DNA of 64,000 bases from Ophioceras dolichostomum (lineage: Eukaryota; Ascomycota; Sordariomycetes; Magnaporthales; Ophioceraceae), in assembly GCA_003049485.1 (NCBI GenBank), contig PYST01000185.1:1-64000 (forward strand), given 5' to 3'. Under the pieces are notes generated by a model that made no database searches, was not told where the DNA came from, and worked only from the letters and a program-made list of their open reading frames with translations. How positions within the stretch are numbered: the stretch's first letter is position 1; each line of letters opens with the position of its first letter. Below, in pieces: positions 35,315 to 46,795 of this stretch. Position numbers and translations under genes: made by a program.

Positions 35315-36157
35315 TTAAGCCGCCGACGGAGGCACAGGCTTGGGCTCGAACACGGCCTTCAGCAAGTCCTTAACCACCTTGTCCTGGTGCTGCTTGCCCG
35401 CCTCCTTGATCTCCCTGATCTTGGCCTCGGCCTCCTTGCCGGCTTCGACCTCGGCCTGCTTGTTTCCTGCCGTGTGCTGTATATGGATGTGTCCGCGACG
35501 TTCCCGTCGTTAGCTATCCGTCGCTCTCTCGGTCCACATTCGCGGTCCCAGGAGGTAGGGAGGAGCAGCCGGGGGGAAGGTCGAGCCTACCGTCGATTCG
35601 AACTCCTTGTATGCGGCCTCCTTCTCGGACTTGTAGGCCTCTATCTCTTTCTTGGCTTCGTCGCGGGCCTCCTTGACCTTCTTTGTCCGGACTGTGGGTG
35701 AGCGTGTTAGAAGATGCCAACTGAACGAAGCTATTTCGAGTGCGCAGCATATCCCTCCTGTTTGAAGGCGAGGGGACTCGAGGACGGTGGGGATCGGTTT
35801 GGGCTACGAACATTCTCGGGCTGCAATTGCGGGGTTATTGGCGATCCGTTAGCACATGATATAGGTCCTAAGTCTTCTTGGGACGAGGTTGCTCGAAGCT
35901 CACCTTTTTGTACGATCTTGGAGGCATCTCGCTCGGCCTGTGTCGCACATACCACACACCACTTGTCAATCACCTGCCGCCATCCTAGCCAGGTCTTTTT
36001 CCGAGGAGCTTAGGAGTAAATCGGACGTACCTCGAGGAGCGTCTGAATTCCTGCTGAGCTTTGGGCAGACTGTTCGGGGAAAGATGCGAAGTTAGTCTTG
36101 GCGAGCGAGGGGGCTCGGGGGTTCGGCAGGAAGCTAAAGCTCGGTGAGCCAAACCAT
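35315..36157 (-). CDS. vma10: V-type ATPase subunit G
   Basis: Six exons on the minus strand: 36157-36155, 36069-36031, 35937-35904, 35820-35812, 35691-35591 and 35476-35315, total 115 aa, the normal size. Exon 1 is the start codon alone, spliced through an 85-bp intron with a gactaac branch site. Exon 4 is only 9 nt and supplies the residues between IVQKA and FRTKKVKEARDEAK; without it the conserved AREFRTKK helix cannot form. The product starts MSAQSSAGIQTLLEAERDAS and continues as a charged coiled coil. Subunit G is part of the peripheral stalk of the vacuolar proton pump, paired with subunit E. It is divergent from pet117. Confidence 0.9.
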
Positions 36158-36668
36158 TATGAGTAGCTGTTGAAGGACTCAAGGCAACAGTCTATTTGCC
36201 TTCTCGGGAGGTATCGCGCGGGCCTATATGGGGTCGGGTAGATAGTGCGGTCGTAGGGGAGGTGTATGTCGCTCGTTGTTGTCCAGGATGTCGTTGATGA
36301 TTATAGGATGGGGTTGAAGGTGAGGCGCAATGGCAGCCAGCAACTAACGGCACTAACTGGACGCCCGCCGCCGAAGCTTCCTGGGTGGTGTTCTGGTGGT
36401 GGTGGGGCCGGTCCCACGCCAAGAGCGGCGCCCGCTGCTGGCCGGGATCTTGAAAGACGGTGAAAAACGGCACAAAAATTACATCATACGAGGGACCCTT
36501 CTTGCAGCTCGGGAATATTCGAGATCGAGAACAAACAAACAGTACATCCACACTCGATTTTTTATGTTCGGCTCTTTCGGAATCTCTCTAGATCATGCCT
36601 GTTTGGAGGTGACAGCACTCCCTTAAGTTACCACTGCTTTCCTTCTCTACGAGTGGATTTCAGACACA
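36158..36668. promoter_or_regulatory. Divergent promoter, vma10 and pet117
   Basis: Spacer of 511 bp between two divergent starts. No specific site was recognised. Confidence 0.5.
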
Positions 36669-37024
36669 ATGTCGCGTGCCTCGAAGCTCACCCTGTTAGG
36701 CACGTCGATCTTCGCCGTGTCGACCGTCGTATTCGTCCACTTCCAGCAGAAGGCCGAGAAAGCTGTAAGTCATGCATTGGACCGCGGGGCACTCTCACTC
36801 CATGCTGGTTTCCTTTAGCTTTTCATTAAATCGCTAACACCACGCCTTGTCATCATCACTAGGCCATGCACCAGGGCGTCGTCAGAGACATGGAGCAGCA
36901 GCGGATAAAACGCGAACGACAGCTCGACTTCGAGATGCAAAAAGCCCTGGAGGAGGAGTACAAGAAGGGCCAAACTGTAGTAACGACGACAGAGATCGAC
37001 GATCGTGGTGGAGGCGGTCGGTAG
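36669..37024 (+). CDS. pet117: Pet117-like cytochrome oxidase assembly factor
   Basis: Two exons, 36669-36764 and 36863-37024, encode 85 aa in phase 0. The N-terminus MSRASKLTLLGTSIFAVSTV makes one membrane helix, followed by FVHFQQKAEKAAMHQGVVRD and a charged helix rich in Arg/Glu (RIKRERQLDFEMQ). This size and pattern fit Pet117, a small mitochondrial matrix-side protein of the inner membrane needed for complex IV assembly (haem A synthesis in yeast). The tail IDDRGGGGR is variable. Confidence 0.87.
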
Positions 37025-38512
37025 CCGCGGCTCGAGAAGTGCTGGAGCGCTGGGGGCGGCGACCTTAGCCCCGGCAGACGGATCTACCCATTGGACTATC
37101 CGTCGACGAAATCCTCTCTTGGGACTCGAACTCTGTTTGGTGGACACTGCAAATGGCTATTCGACCCTGAGAATGGGCCCGCCATCTTTGCAGAGCATCC
37201 AGACTTGGGTTCCATTGACAAGAAGAGGTCATCGCGCAGATGTGTATATTCTGTACAATACAACCATCGCTTCTTACCCCATTGCCTCACACATCAGCAC
37301 TATTTCTTACTGCTGACAGCGCCATAACTGCGGATGACATCCCGGCGGAATCAAGAAAGGCCTCACGTTGCCAAAGACATGCTTGCCAATCAACCATCCT
37401 CGGGGAGAACCTGGCGAGTGTTGATCATGGTCATGACATGGGCTCGAGCGCCAGTCGCCTTGGTTGCCTTGCTTCTGATATCCTTACTTCTGATATCAGG
37501 CTCGAAGTTGGAAGCTAGCAGCGCCCTGGCGGTTCTTCTTGGGGCAAGGCTAGAGGTACCTACAGAGTGCCCAGGAGGCCTCAGGATCGAAACTTGGTAG
37601 GTACCGTACCTACAGTCCTACCTCACCTACACACAGTACCTACCTGCCTACCTACAGTGCCTACTTTGTACCTATCTACCAAGCATTGCCTTCTTGGATG
37701 AGCCAAAGAATAACGGTATGGCACGTGTTCCGCGAAAAAAGAGGAAGAAAAGGGGTTATTCTTTAGAGGAGTATGGAGCCGGAAAGATGGTAGCGACGGT
37801 ATTGGTTTTTCGCCAGGCAAAGAAGCGCGATAGCCTCCAGGGGGAGGTCATGGAGTGGGATTCTTAAGCAGACCTTCGGCTCGGCTCCGTGGCTCTCCCG
37901 CCGCGGAGTTCCGTGGAATTTTGGTAAGTTTTGATTGGCTGCCCCTTTTTTGTTCACACAAACACGGCCCATTACTAATGTGCCAGGACACTCACATCAA
38001 GGGCCGCCGCATACGGTTTTGGTACGATGCTTCGGCCTCCATGGCGTCGAAGTTCTCTTGGAAAAGGTCAGTGGTAAAGCTGCGCGGCAAAGATACCCAC
38101 GTTGAATGCAGCGAGCGAAGCTGTCTCGAAAAGATTAATAATTTACCATTGGTGGAAAGCAACCGCGCCAGCCTTCGTGGTTGATAATCCACATTGTTTC
38201 ACTACGCCTCTCCAAACAGCCGTGGATGTCCACGGACAACATTGTGGACACCATGGAGATGGCGTCAAGAGGAGCGGCCGAGTTCGACATGGCCAAGGGA
38301 ATAGTATAAAGATGGGCGAGATGGATTGCGAAGTTGGAGAAAAGAGATGCGTTCGCCATCGCAAGCATCTCAGCCATCCCGATTTTCACGACCATCACTC
38401 CCATCCCACAGTTACAGCCAATCATCGCAGCTGCCCTACCCATCGCCTCCCTTGACAAACACGTCATTCAAACGCCCGTTTCCCAACCTTCTCCCCGCTC
38501 GACTTTCCGAAC
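37025..38512. other. Intergenic region rich in acct/aggt tetranucleotides
   Basis: Between 37556 and 37682 the motif cctac/gtagg recurs many times. A sequence resembling parts of a tRNA at 37060-37140 has its arms in the wrong order and is rejected. Open frames of up to 117 codons show no domain. Confidence 0.55.
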
Positions 38513-40090
38513 ATGTCGGGCACACGCTTCGAGGCCACCGGCGCCGTAGATGCCTCACGCCTCGCCGAGCCACTGACCTTCCACTACTCCAAGAGGACGA
38601 CCAAAAACCGCCTACTCAAGGCTGCGATGGCCGAGGCTCAGTCAAGTTGGCACTCCACCGATATCCAGGCCAGGGGTATTCCGAGCAAGTCCTACATAGA
38701 GCTCTACAGGCGGTTAGTGAGACTACGACCCTAATAACACATCACTGTAGAATTGGAGTATGAAGTCCACTTACCTGGTACTGATCTCGAGCCACTTATA
38801 CATACAGCTGGGGGGAGCATAAGAACAACTGGGGTATCATCATCACCGGAAATATCTCGATCGAGCTGGCTCACCCCATCGGCGGTGCCGACCCCGTGAT
38901 TTCTCTGGAGTCGCCCTTCTCCGGCGAGCGCTTCGAGGCGTTCAAGTCCGTCGCAGCGGCAGCCAAGGCAAACGGCTCGCTCATCATCCCACAGGTCTCG
39001 CACCCCGGTCGCCAGGCCCAAGAGAGGTTCCAGAGCGAGCCCATATCGGCATCTACCGTACCGTTGGGTATGGTTTTCTATCTCCATGGCTATACACACG
39101 ATAGAGAAAGAACACACAACGACCCTGGGGTCTGACTGGCAACTAACAACACCGGATGGTTGGTGAAAAACTGCAGATCCCAAGTTGGGCATGACCTTCG
39201 CCAAACCCCGCGCCGCCACACATGCCGACATCTCGCGCATCGTCGCCGGCTTCGCACACGCAGCGCAGTACCTCGAGAAGGCCGGCTTCGACGGCATGGA
39301 GCTCCACGGCGCGCACGGCTACCTGATCGCGCAGTTCCTCTCCAACACGACGAACCGCCGGACCGACTCCTACGGCGGCAGCGTGGCGAACCGTGCCCGC
39401 CTGCTGGTCGAGATCATCCAGGAGGCGCGCCGCCGCGTGTCCCCCTCCTTCGTGATCGGCGCGAAGCTTAACAGCGTCGAGTTCCAGTCCGGAGGCCTGA
39501 CCCCGCAAGAGGCGGCCGAGCTGGTCGGCTCTCTACAGCGCGACGACGTCGGGCTCGACTTCATCGAGCTGAGCGGCGGCACCTACGAGGAGCTGGGCCT
39601 CAGCTGGACCAAGGAGAGCACGCGCCAGCGCGAGTCGTTCTTCCTCGAGTTCGCCGAGCTGATCGTGCCGGCCCTGGGCGCCACCGCCGACGAGCGCAAG
39701 ACGAAGGTGTTCATCACGGGAGGGCTCCGCACCGTGCCCGCCATGGTGAGGGCGCTGGACGTCGTCGACGGCGTCGGCGTGGCGAGGCCCGCCGCGCAGG
39801 AGCCGGCGCTGGCCGCAGACATCATCGAGGGCCGCGTCGCGGGCGCCATCCGGCCGCTGGAGCCGTTCGATAATGATATGGGCTTGGGGCTGGTGGCTTC
39901 CGCGTCGCAGATGGCCCAGATTGGGGCCGGGCTGGAGCCGTTCGACCTGAGCGATAGGGAGGTCGTGGAGGGGTTCCAGAAGGATATGGCTGCGCACTTT
40001 GTGAGTCCGCCTGAGGTTGGGCCGGTTGCGTTCTCGAGCGCGACGAAACCTTATGAGTCGAAGTCTCGGGGGGTTGTGCAGGCTGCTTAA
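38513..40090 (+). CDS. Old-yellow-enzyme-type NADH:flavin oxidoreductase
   Basis: Three exons, 38513-38712, 38808-39067 and 39177-40090 (457 aa). A TIM-barrel flavoprotein: LLKAAMAEAQ near the N-terminus binds FMN, IIPQVSHPGRQ is the family strand 3, and MELHGAHGYLIAQFLSN carries the paired His ligands for the substrate carbonyl. TNRRTDSYGGSVANRARLL is the signature loop, and VFITGGLRT with VGVARPAAQEP bind the FMN phosphate. Enzymes of this type reduce activated C=C bonds; the substrate is not predictable. The next gene downstream on the same strand is a Zn2Cys6 regulator, which may or may not control it. Confidence 0.93.
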
Positions 40091-40865
40091 TAGTGATGGA
40101 GCGTGGGTCAGTTAGACGGTCGGTCGGTCGGTTTGTTCCTACCTAGTTGGTGGCTGAGGTCAAGTATCTCGTAGGGATGGGGATGATGATTATTTGTTGA
40201 TCTCTCTACATAGATGTTCAGTGCATATGGATGGCGTTTTTCCGATTCCTTTTGCAGAAATTGCTCACATAGGCTCGTCCTTTGAATTCTTTCATTTTAA
40301 CCACGTCCATGAATGCTCCTTCCCTCTCGGCTCGCCTTCTCGTTGGGTTTCGGCGTGCCTCTTATTTTAGACAGCCCGAAGAGGACTGATTGGATCGGGG
40401 CTGATATACTAATCGGGAATCCACCAGCGTTAAGGTTGTTATTGACAGATTTTCAAATCTCGTCAACTTTGCATCCAATTAGTAATGTTGTTCCTCTGTT
40501 AGGGTAACGCAGAGAACATGCATAGCTCCTTTAAGAAAAGTCCGCCTGGATCTCCATCGCGGGATATTGGATACTAGCACTACCTACCACTGTAGCCTTG
40601 CCTCGCTGGCTCGCTGAGTCGCTCGTTCCCTGCGGTCCCGTCCACACCGCAGTTCAATCGGCGATAGGCGTCGTCTAAGTCGCTGCGTGCCGGGCGGCAG
40701 AGAGAGATTCTCAGCCTCGACAACTCTACATGATTACTAAAACGAGGACCTAGAGTTTTTCACGACCTTTCAATAACCCACTCATAGTCGTCGTGCTGAG
40801 ATGATTTATTGATCTTCAGCTTAACATTTATTCTGTTAGCATATTCCGTCCGGCTGTTCAACGCC
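40091..40865. other. Intergenic region, promoter of the Zn2Cys6 gene
   Basis: Same-strand spacer of 775 bp with a cggtcggtcggt repeat at about 40120. No coding signal was seen. Confidence 0.55.
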
Positions 40866-43800
40866 ATGGACTCCTCTGTTATTCCTGTGCCCGAGACCAC
40901 GCGGCGGAAAGGTACTTGATGCCCCAGCCCCCAATCCCTCACTCTGCGGCCTTCGGGTCTGTATTCGCCCCAAACTCGAGATGCTTTCAATGCATGTTTC
41001 TGTCTGTTTTCTGATACCGACGGATGTTCACAGCCTGCGACTTGTGCTTCGTCAAGAAGATCAAGTGTGATATGGTTCTGCCGACATGCTCTAATTGCAA
41101 GCAGTATAAAGCCCAATGTCGGACAACTGCTATTCGGAGGAGACCGGCACCGACCAGAGATGCATCGGCCAGCGACTTGCATGCGGCGCCTCCCATGGCA
41201 GCGCCTTTTCAGGGGCTGGCCATGGACCTTGCCAGGTTCCCTGATCCATCATTGTCATCATCGATATCATCTTCACAGGATGGCCTGGGGTTGTCGGCCT
41301 TACCCCGCCCAAGGCAAGAGTTCGTTACGACAACAGCCATATCCTTCTCTCCACTACCATGCCTCTAACAGCAGCTATCAATCATCCTCCTTCGCTGTTC
41401 GCCGGCTGACGGTGATGGTTGTGGTGCAGCACCGACCGCCGCATGGACACTATGGAGTCACGGCTGAGCAACATCGAGGAACAGTTGAAGAGAGTGATCG
41501 ATCTTACCACTGCAGCATTGGGCGAGAGGCGACAACACGAGCAGTCACCGCCGCAGGCTCCAGCTGGCAGCGACACCAGCACTGGCTATAGTCGCAACTC
41601 GATCAAAAATCGCGGCAGTCACCGCAGCAATCTCCCGATGGGCGTGCCTATCCATTCACGCAAGCAAACCCCGTCCTTCTCGCCTTCCTCAGGTGTGTCG
41701 GGCAACTCGAGAAACTCGAGAAACTCTGGCAACTCCGTTACCGGAGATGTCGGTGAAGACCTTTTCGACAGCGAAAACGACAGGGAGAAACTGTACCTCC
41801 CACCCCTCCAAGAGATCCAGCCTATCGTCGAGGATTTCTTCCAGAACTACAACAACCTCATCCCCGTCTTCGACCAGACGGTATTCATGCGCATGCTGTT
41901 CGACTGGTACGCCTTCGAAGCGCAGCGGACGAGGGTCAAGTGGGCGGCCATCTACGCCGTGCTGGCCATGGGCTACAGCTACGGCGTGTCCACCCAGCAC
42001 AGCAAGGAGGATGGCGGAGCAGCCGCCGCCGCCGCCGCTACCGCCGGCAAGGGGCGGCAGCAAAGCCTCGGCCTCGGCCACAACAAGTACGTCCGCACCT
42101 GCTTCGACAAGGCCAACTCGGCGCTGCCGGACCTGGCCGTGCACGAGGAGAGCCTGCTGGGCCTGCAGGCCATCGTGATCCTGGCGCTGCTCGCCCACGG
42201 CTCCCGCGACGGCGGCCACCCGGTCATGATCGTCGGCGTGGCGATGCGGCTCGCCCACCGGCTGATGCTGCACGCGAAGCCTGAGGACGCGCTGCACGAC
42301 TTCCCCGCGCGCGAGATCCAGCAGCGCGCCCGCCTCTTCTGGGTGGTGTACATGCTCGACAAGGATATCAGCATGCGCAGACAGACGCCCTCGGTGCAGC
42401 AGGACGCCGACATCGAGCTCGACATGCCGCCGCTGCGGTCCGGCGACGGCGTGGGCGAGATCTTGTTGTTGGCCGGCCGTCAGCACGCCGCGGGAGGAGC
42501 TTTTGGCCCGGTATCGCTGCCGCCTCTGCGGTTCGCCTACTTCCGCAGCCGCGTGCGGCTTGCACACATCGAGGGCCAGATCTTCGACCAGATGTACTCG
42601 TCCCGGTCGATGAAGATCACCAACGAGGAGCGGAGACGCCGCGTCGCGCGGCTGGAGAACATGCTGAGGGACTGGCTGCGTGACGTCCCGGCGGAGCTCC
42701 GCATGGAGAACGTCGCCGAAACGCTTTCGGTATCGGGGGCGGGGGCGCCGAACAGGGGCGGCCGTGACAACGGAAACGGCGATAGCAGCAACAAGAGCAG
42801 CAAGAGCAGAAGCAGCAGCAGCAACCTGTCGCCGCTGCTGCAGATGGCATTCCTGCACAGCACCTACGTGCAGTGCCTGGTGATGGTGCACGGCGTCTGG
42901 TCGCACAACGCGGACTGGATCCAGCGCATCTCGTCCTACAGCCGCGCCATGCTGCAGGAGTGCTCGATAGAGCTGCCGGTCAACTCCCGCGTGTACAGCC
43001 AGCAGCAGCCGCCGTCGCTCAGGAACTGGGAGCAGTGCGTGTCGGACAGCCGCGCGTGCGTGCGCCTGCTGACTTGTGGCCCCCAGATGGAGGGCCTTAT
43101 TTGGTAAGTAGGGACCCACTCGCCTTGACTCTCTTTTCTCTGGATCGACTTTGCTGCACTCATCAGACATATTCGGTAGCGGGGACACATACCTACATAG
43201 GTGCTTTCAGGAGCTCAGGGCCTCGACGTGGGGACCACTGTACAGGACTTACCTACCACCTACCTACCCATACTAACAGTCTCCAACTGAACTCCCAAAC
43301 CCCACAGGCAAAACTGCTGCTCCTTCATATCCGCCGTCGTCGTCCTGCTCGCCAACATCTTCATATACCCCGAGGCACCCAGCGTGCCAGCAGACCGAAC
43401 CCTCACGTCCGAGATGATGCACGTCTGCACGCGCGTCGCGCTCGGCCTGAAGCACAGGGGATTCAGCCGCGTGCAGGCGGTCGCCCTGGAGCTGGCCGAG
43501 GCGGCGAACCGAGCCGCCGACCTGGCCGCCGAGAAGAGGGCGACGGCGACGGCCATGATGGCGAGGCCGCCGATGCCGGTTGGTGATGCTTCCTGGGCGT
43601 CGCCGCCGGAACCGTCGCTGGAGCTGTCACTGTCACCGTCTTCGTCGCTGATGCCTCCTGTCAGCGCCGTTGCCGTTGCTGCTGCCGCTGCCGCCACCAC
43701 AGAAAACGAAGGGCTGCTAGCGTCAGGGTCGGAGCAGGGGGCGGGGACCGAGCCGGATTTTGGGCCGTTCTCGTATCCAACCTTCTCCTCCTCCTCCCAT

Positions 43801-44226
43801 TCGGGCTCAGGCTCTTTGGAGGAGAGCCCAAGCCTCAGAGCCACGACGACGGCTATTGCTGTAACCGTTGGAGGGGTAGGAGCGGGAGTAGGAGCAGGGG
43901 GAGCAGGAGGAACTGCTGGAGACGACGAGATGGGTTACCCATATGCATGGCAGGCCATGTTCCCGGCTTCAGACGCCATGGTGAATTTGACGACACAGGA
44001 GGAGGACGACGCGATGCAAACGTTTATTTTTGATGTGAGCCTTTGCCCCCCCTCCCCCTAATGCCGCATGTTCACATTAAACTCAAGATGCTTCACTTCC
44101 TTGCTTTTCCTAACCGCATATATATCTCTCTGTTTAACATAATAGGACCAAAACCTATACGAAAGCCAAATGGTAGGCGTTTACGAACAATGGGCTGCTG
44201 CGAATGTGCCGAGCGGCAGTGCTTAG
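40866..44226 (+). CDS. Zn2Cys6 transcription factor with fungal-specific regulatory domain
   Basis: Five exons, 40866-40911, 41034-41313, 41430-43103, 43308-44034 and 44146-44226, give 935 aa. The binuclear zinc cluster is complete: Cys17, 20, 27, 34, 37 and 44. After a linker comes MDTMESRLSNIEEQLKRV, a coiled-coil dimerisation segment. The fungal_trans domain follows (VEDFFQNYNNLIPVFDQTVF, WAAIYAVLAMGYSYG, RARLFWVVYMLDKDISMRRQ). The C-terminal exons add a Ser/Ala/Gly-rich tail ending in YEQWAAANVPSGSA. The second intron fits only as gcaaga...gtgcag, a GC-AG type; other donors miss the phase. Such proteins bind CGG triplets in the nucleus. Targets are unknown. Confidence 0.88.
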
Positions 44227-45106
44227 GTAGGTAGGTAGGTAGGGACAATTGGATCAGGACACTGATCGGGGAAGTTGCCGAGGGCTTAAGGAGGGGACTG
44301 TCAGCAGAAAAACACAAAATACTTAGTCCTCCGAGGATTAATACGAAAGAATAAAATACAGAATATCCTCTAGACTGACCAGACTCTGGCCTCAGGTTCA
44401 ATTGACAGTCCTCAAAGTCAATGCCTAGGCGGGGCACCACTCAGGTCCTCGATAGGGTGCAGCGCATCGAGGACGTCATGATTGCAGAACTGCCAGCCCC
44501 ACAGCCAGCCACTCACAGAGCTCGCAATACCAATCCTGGCGGCGTGCTTTCCCCATTCCCGCACGAGCTTGCAGCTCTTACACGGAGCTAGGAGCTACCC
44601 CTCCCCACTAAGTCCACTGCACCTCCTGTCCCAGCTCCCCCGTCCCCCCTCTAAGTGGTAGGTATGTCTCCGTCGGCTTCCATCGCGCCATCCGTTCTTT
44701 CAATGCCGCCCGCCTTCCCGTGTATACCTGCTTTGAAATACACATACGTAACCCTCCTCTCCCGCCTCCCGAGAAGCCCTTTCTTTGTTTCATCTTTATG
44801 AATCCCTCAACTGTCGTCAGCGCAGCAACGGCTCGACAAGCTCCCTAAGCCCATCTACTCCTTCGTAGACTTTCACATCGCCAGCATAGCTCTTCTCTCT
44901 TATCATTGGGATTACCGCCGCCGTGCCGGAGAAGTGCCAGCACATTCCACCCCACCGGCAGTCCGTTCGTTGCCCCTCCTCTCAGGCACCACCGCCACAA
45001 CAACTACAACCACACGGTCTTCAGCAGAAGAAGGCTAATAACAGCAACAACCGGCAGGCCAAACAGCACCACAACTACAAACGGCACCCTCGTCTTCCTC
45101 CGAACG
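44227..45106. promoter_or_regulatory. Upstream region of the Rieske reductase
   Basis: Starts with a (gtag)4 run directly after the stop of the Zn2Cys6 gene. A 16-codon ATG frame at 44798-44848 and an open stretch from 44849 to the start at 45107 are both in frame with the reductase, separated by one taa; this is discussed as a finding. Confidence 0.5.
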
Positions 45107-46795
45107 ATGGCGCAAGAGTACAAGCTCAAGTCCATAACCTCCCTCTCGGGCCTCCAGAAACCCGGAGACAAGAAGGAAGCCGAGGTCGAAGGGCTCGACG
45201 GGACGAAGGTCCTCCTCGTCAACGCAGCCGGCACGATCCAGGCCCTAGGGCCCAAGTGCACGCACTACAGCGCCCCGCTCGTCAATGGCGTGCTCTCGGC
45301 CGACGGCCGCATCACCTGCCCCTGGCACGGCGCGTGCTTCAGCGCCAAGACGGGAGACGTAGAGGACGCTCCCGCCCTGGATGCGCTGCCGGTGTTCAAT
45401 GTGTCCGAGAGGGATGGGGCGGTGTACATCACGGGTGAGGAGCGCGATGTGAAGGCTGGGAGGCGGAAGCCGCCTTTTCAGTGCAAGACCGCGAAGAAGT
45501 CGCAGCAAGCGGCGGCAGCGCCTGAGGCGGGTGGCGATGAGAACAGGGTCGTGGTTGTGGGCGGCGGGTCCGGCGCCATCGGCGTGGTGGAGGAGCTGAG
45601 GGAGCGGGGCTTCGAGGGCCCCATCACGATGATATCCTCGGAGGGCTACCTGCCCATCGACCGGCCGAAGCTGTCCAAGGCGCTGCTGACGGACCTGTCG
45701 AAGCTGCAGTGGCGCGACCTGGAGTGGTTCCGTTCGGGCAGCGTCGAGGTCGTCGAGGACGAGGTCACGGCCGTGGATTTCTCGGGGAAGACGGTGGCGA
45801 CGCGCAACGGCGGGCGGAAGTACGCGTACGGCAAGCTCGTGCTCGCGACCGGGGGCGCGCCCCGCAGGCTGCCGCTCCAGGGGTTCAGGGAGGGGGAGCT
45901 GGGCAACATCTTCACGATGCGCAGCGTGCACGACGTGCGCGCCATCGTCGACGCGATCGGCCCACAGAAGGGCAAGAATATTGTTGTCGTGGGCTCGTCA
46001 TTCATCGGGATGGAGGTCGCGAACGCGACTGCGAAGGAGAACAAGGTCGTCGTCGTCGGCATGGAGAAGGTGCCCCTCGAGCGCGTGCTGGGCGAGAAGG
46101 TCGGGGCCGCAGCGCAGAGGGGGTTAGAGAAGAGCGGAGTCAAGTTCTACATGTCCGCGGGCGTGGACAGGGCCGAGCCGTCGGGCGCGGACCCGTCGCT
46201 CGTGGGCACCGTGCTACTCAAGGACGGCACCTCCCTGCCAGCGGACCTGGTCGTCCTGGGCGTCGGCGTGGCGCCGGCCACGGAGTTCCTGAGGGGCAAT
46301 GACGCGGTCGAGCTGCTGCGGGACGGGTCGCTAGCCGTGAACGAGTCGTTCGCCGTCAAGGGGCTGAGCGACGTGTACGCGCTCGGCGACATCGCTACTT
46401 TCCCCTACCACGGCCCGGCCGCGGGCGGGAGGGGGGTGCGCATCGAGCACTGGAACGTCGCTCAGAAGAGCGGGCGCATCGTGGCGCGGCACATCGTCAA
46501 CCCCGGCGAGAAGGCCCCCTTCTTCACGCCCGTGTTCTGGTCCGCGCTGTCCGCGCAGCTGCGGTACTGCGGGAACACGATGGCGAGCGGGTGGGACGAC
46601 GTGGTGGTGCAAGGGAGCCTGGAGGAGGGCAAGTGGGCCGCTTTTTACGCCAAGGGGGAGGACGTCGTCGCGGTGGCGACGATGGGGAAGGATCCGGTAA
46701 TGGTGCAGAGCGCGGAGCTGATTAGAGTGGGGAGGATGCCGACGAGGAGCGAGTTGGAGGAGGGTCTTGATGTTTTGAGCTTGGGGGCGCCTTGA
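45107..46795 (+). CDS. Rieske / AIF-like FAD-dependent reductase
   Basis: One exon, 562 aa from the first ATG in frame (MAQEYKLKS). Residues 1-115 are a Rieske [2Fe-2S] domain with Cys51-Thr-His53 (KCTHYSAPL) and Cys71-x2-His74 (CPWHGACF). Residues 145-550 form a pyridine-nucleotide-disulphide oxidoreductase: FAD-binding VVVVGGGSGAIG, LATGGAPRRLPL, NAD-binding IVVVGSSFIGMEVA, and VYALGDIATFPY. The C-terminal part resembles the dimer domain of AIF-like enzymes (VFWSALSAQLRYCG). This is the layout of AIFM3 and its fungal relatives, moving electrons from NAD(P)H through FAD to the cluster. The open frame continues 86 codons upstream without acidic residues, hinting at an alternative mitochondrial form. 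Confidence 0.92.
   Translation: MAQEYKLKSITSLSGLQKPGDKKEAEVEGLDGTKVLLVNAAGTIQALGPKCTHYSAPLVNGVLSADGRITCPWHGACFSAKTGDVEDAPALDALPVFNVSERDGAVYITGEERDVKAGRRKPPFQCKTAKKSQQAAAAPEAGGDENRVVVVGGGSGAIGVVEELRERGFEGPITMISSEGYLPIDRPKLSKALLTDLSKLQWRDLEWFRSGSVEVVEDEVTAVDFSGKTVATRNGGRKYAYGKLVLATGGAPRRLPLQGFREGELGNIFTMRSVHDVRAIVDAIGPQKGKNIVVVGSSFIGMEVANATAKENKVVVVGMEKVPLERVLGEKVGAAAQRGLEKSGVKFYMSAGVDRAEPSGADPSLVGTVLLKDGTSLPADLVVLGVGVAPATEFLRGNDAVELLRDGSLAVNESFAVKGLSDVYALGDIATFPYHGPAAGGRGVRIEHWNVAQKSGRIVARHIVNPGEKAPFFTPVFWSALSAQLRYCGNTMASGWDDVVVQGSLEEGKWAAFYAKGEDVVAVATMGKDPVMVQSAELIRVGRMPTRSELEEGLDVLSLGAP

Noticed and set aside
37060..37140. tRNA-like pieces on the minus strand (a gttcgagtccc T-loop-like and a tagtccaatgg D-loop-like motif)
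   Set aside because: On the minus strand the T-loop-like motif comes before the D-loop-like motif, the reverse of a tRNA, and no acceptor stem can be drawn.
40090..40866. OYE gene plus Zn2Cys6 gene as a biosynthetic cluster
   Set aside because: No polyketide synthase, peptide synthetase, terpene cyclase or P450 lies within the window; two neighbours are not enough.
41689..43188. Open frame of 499 codons on the minus strand opposite the Zn2Cys6 gene
   Set aside because: It mirrors the GC-rich third positions of the sense gene, is rich in His, Arg and Ala and has no domain.
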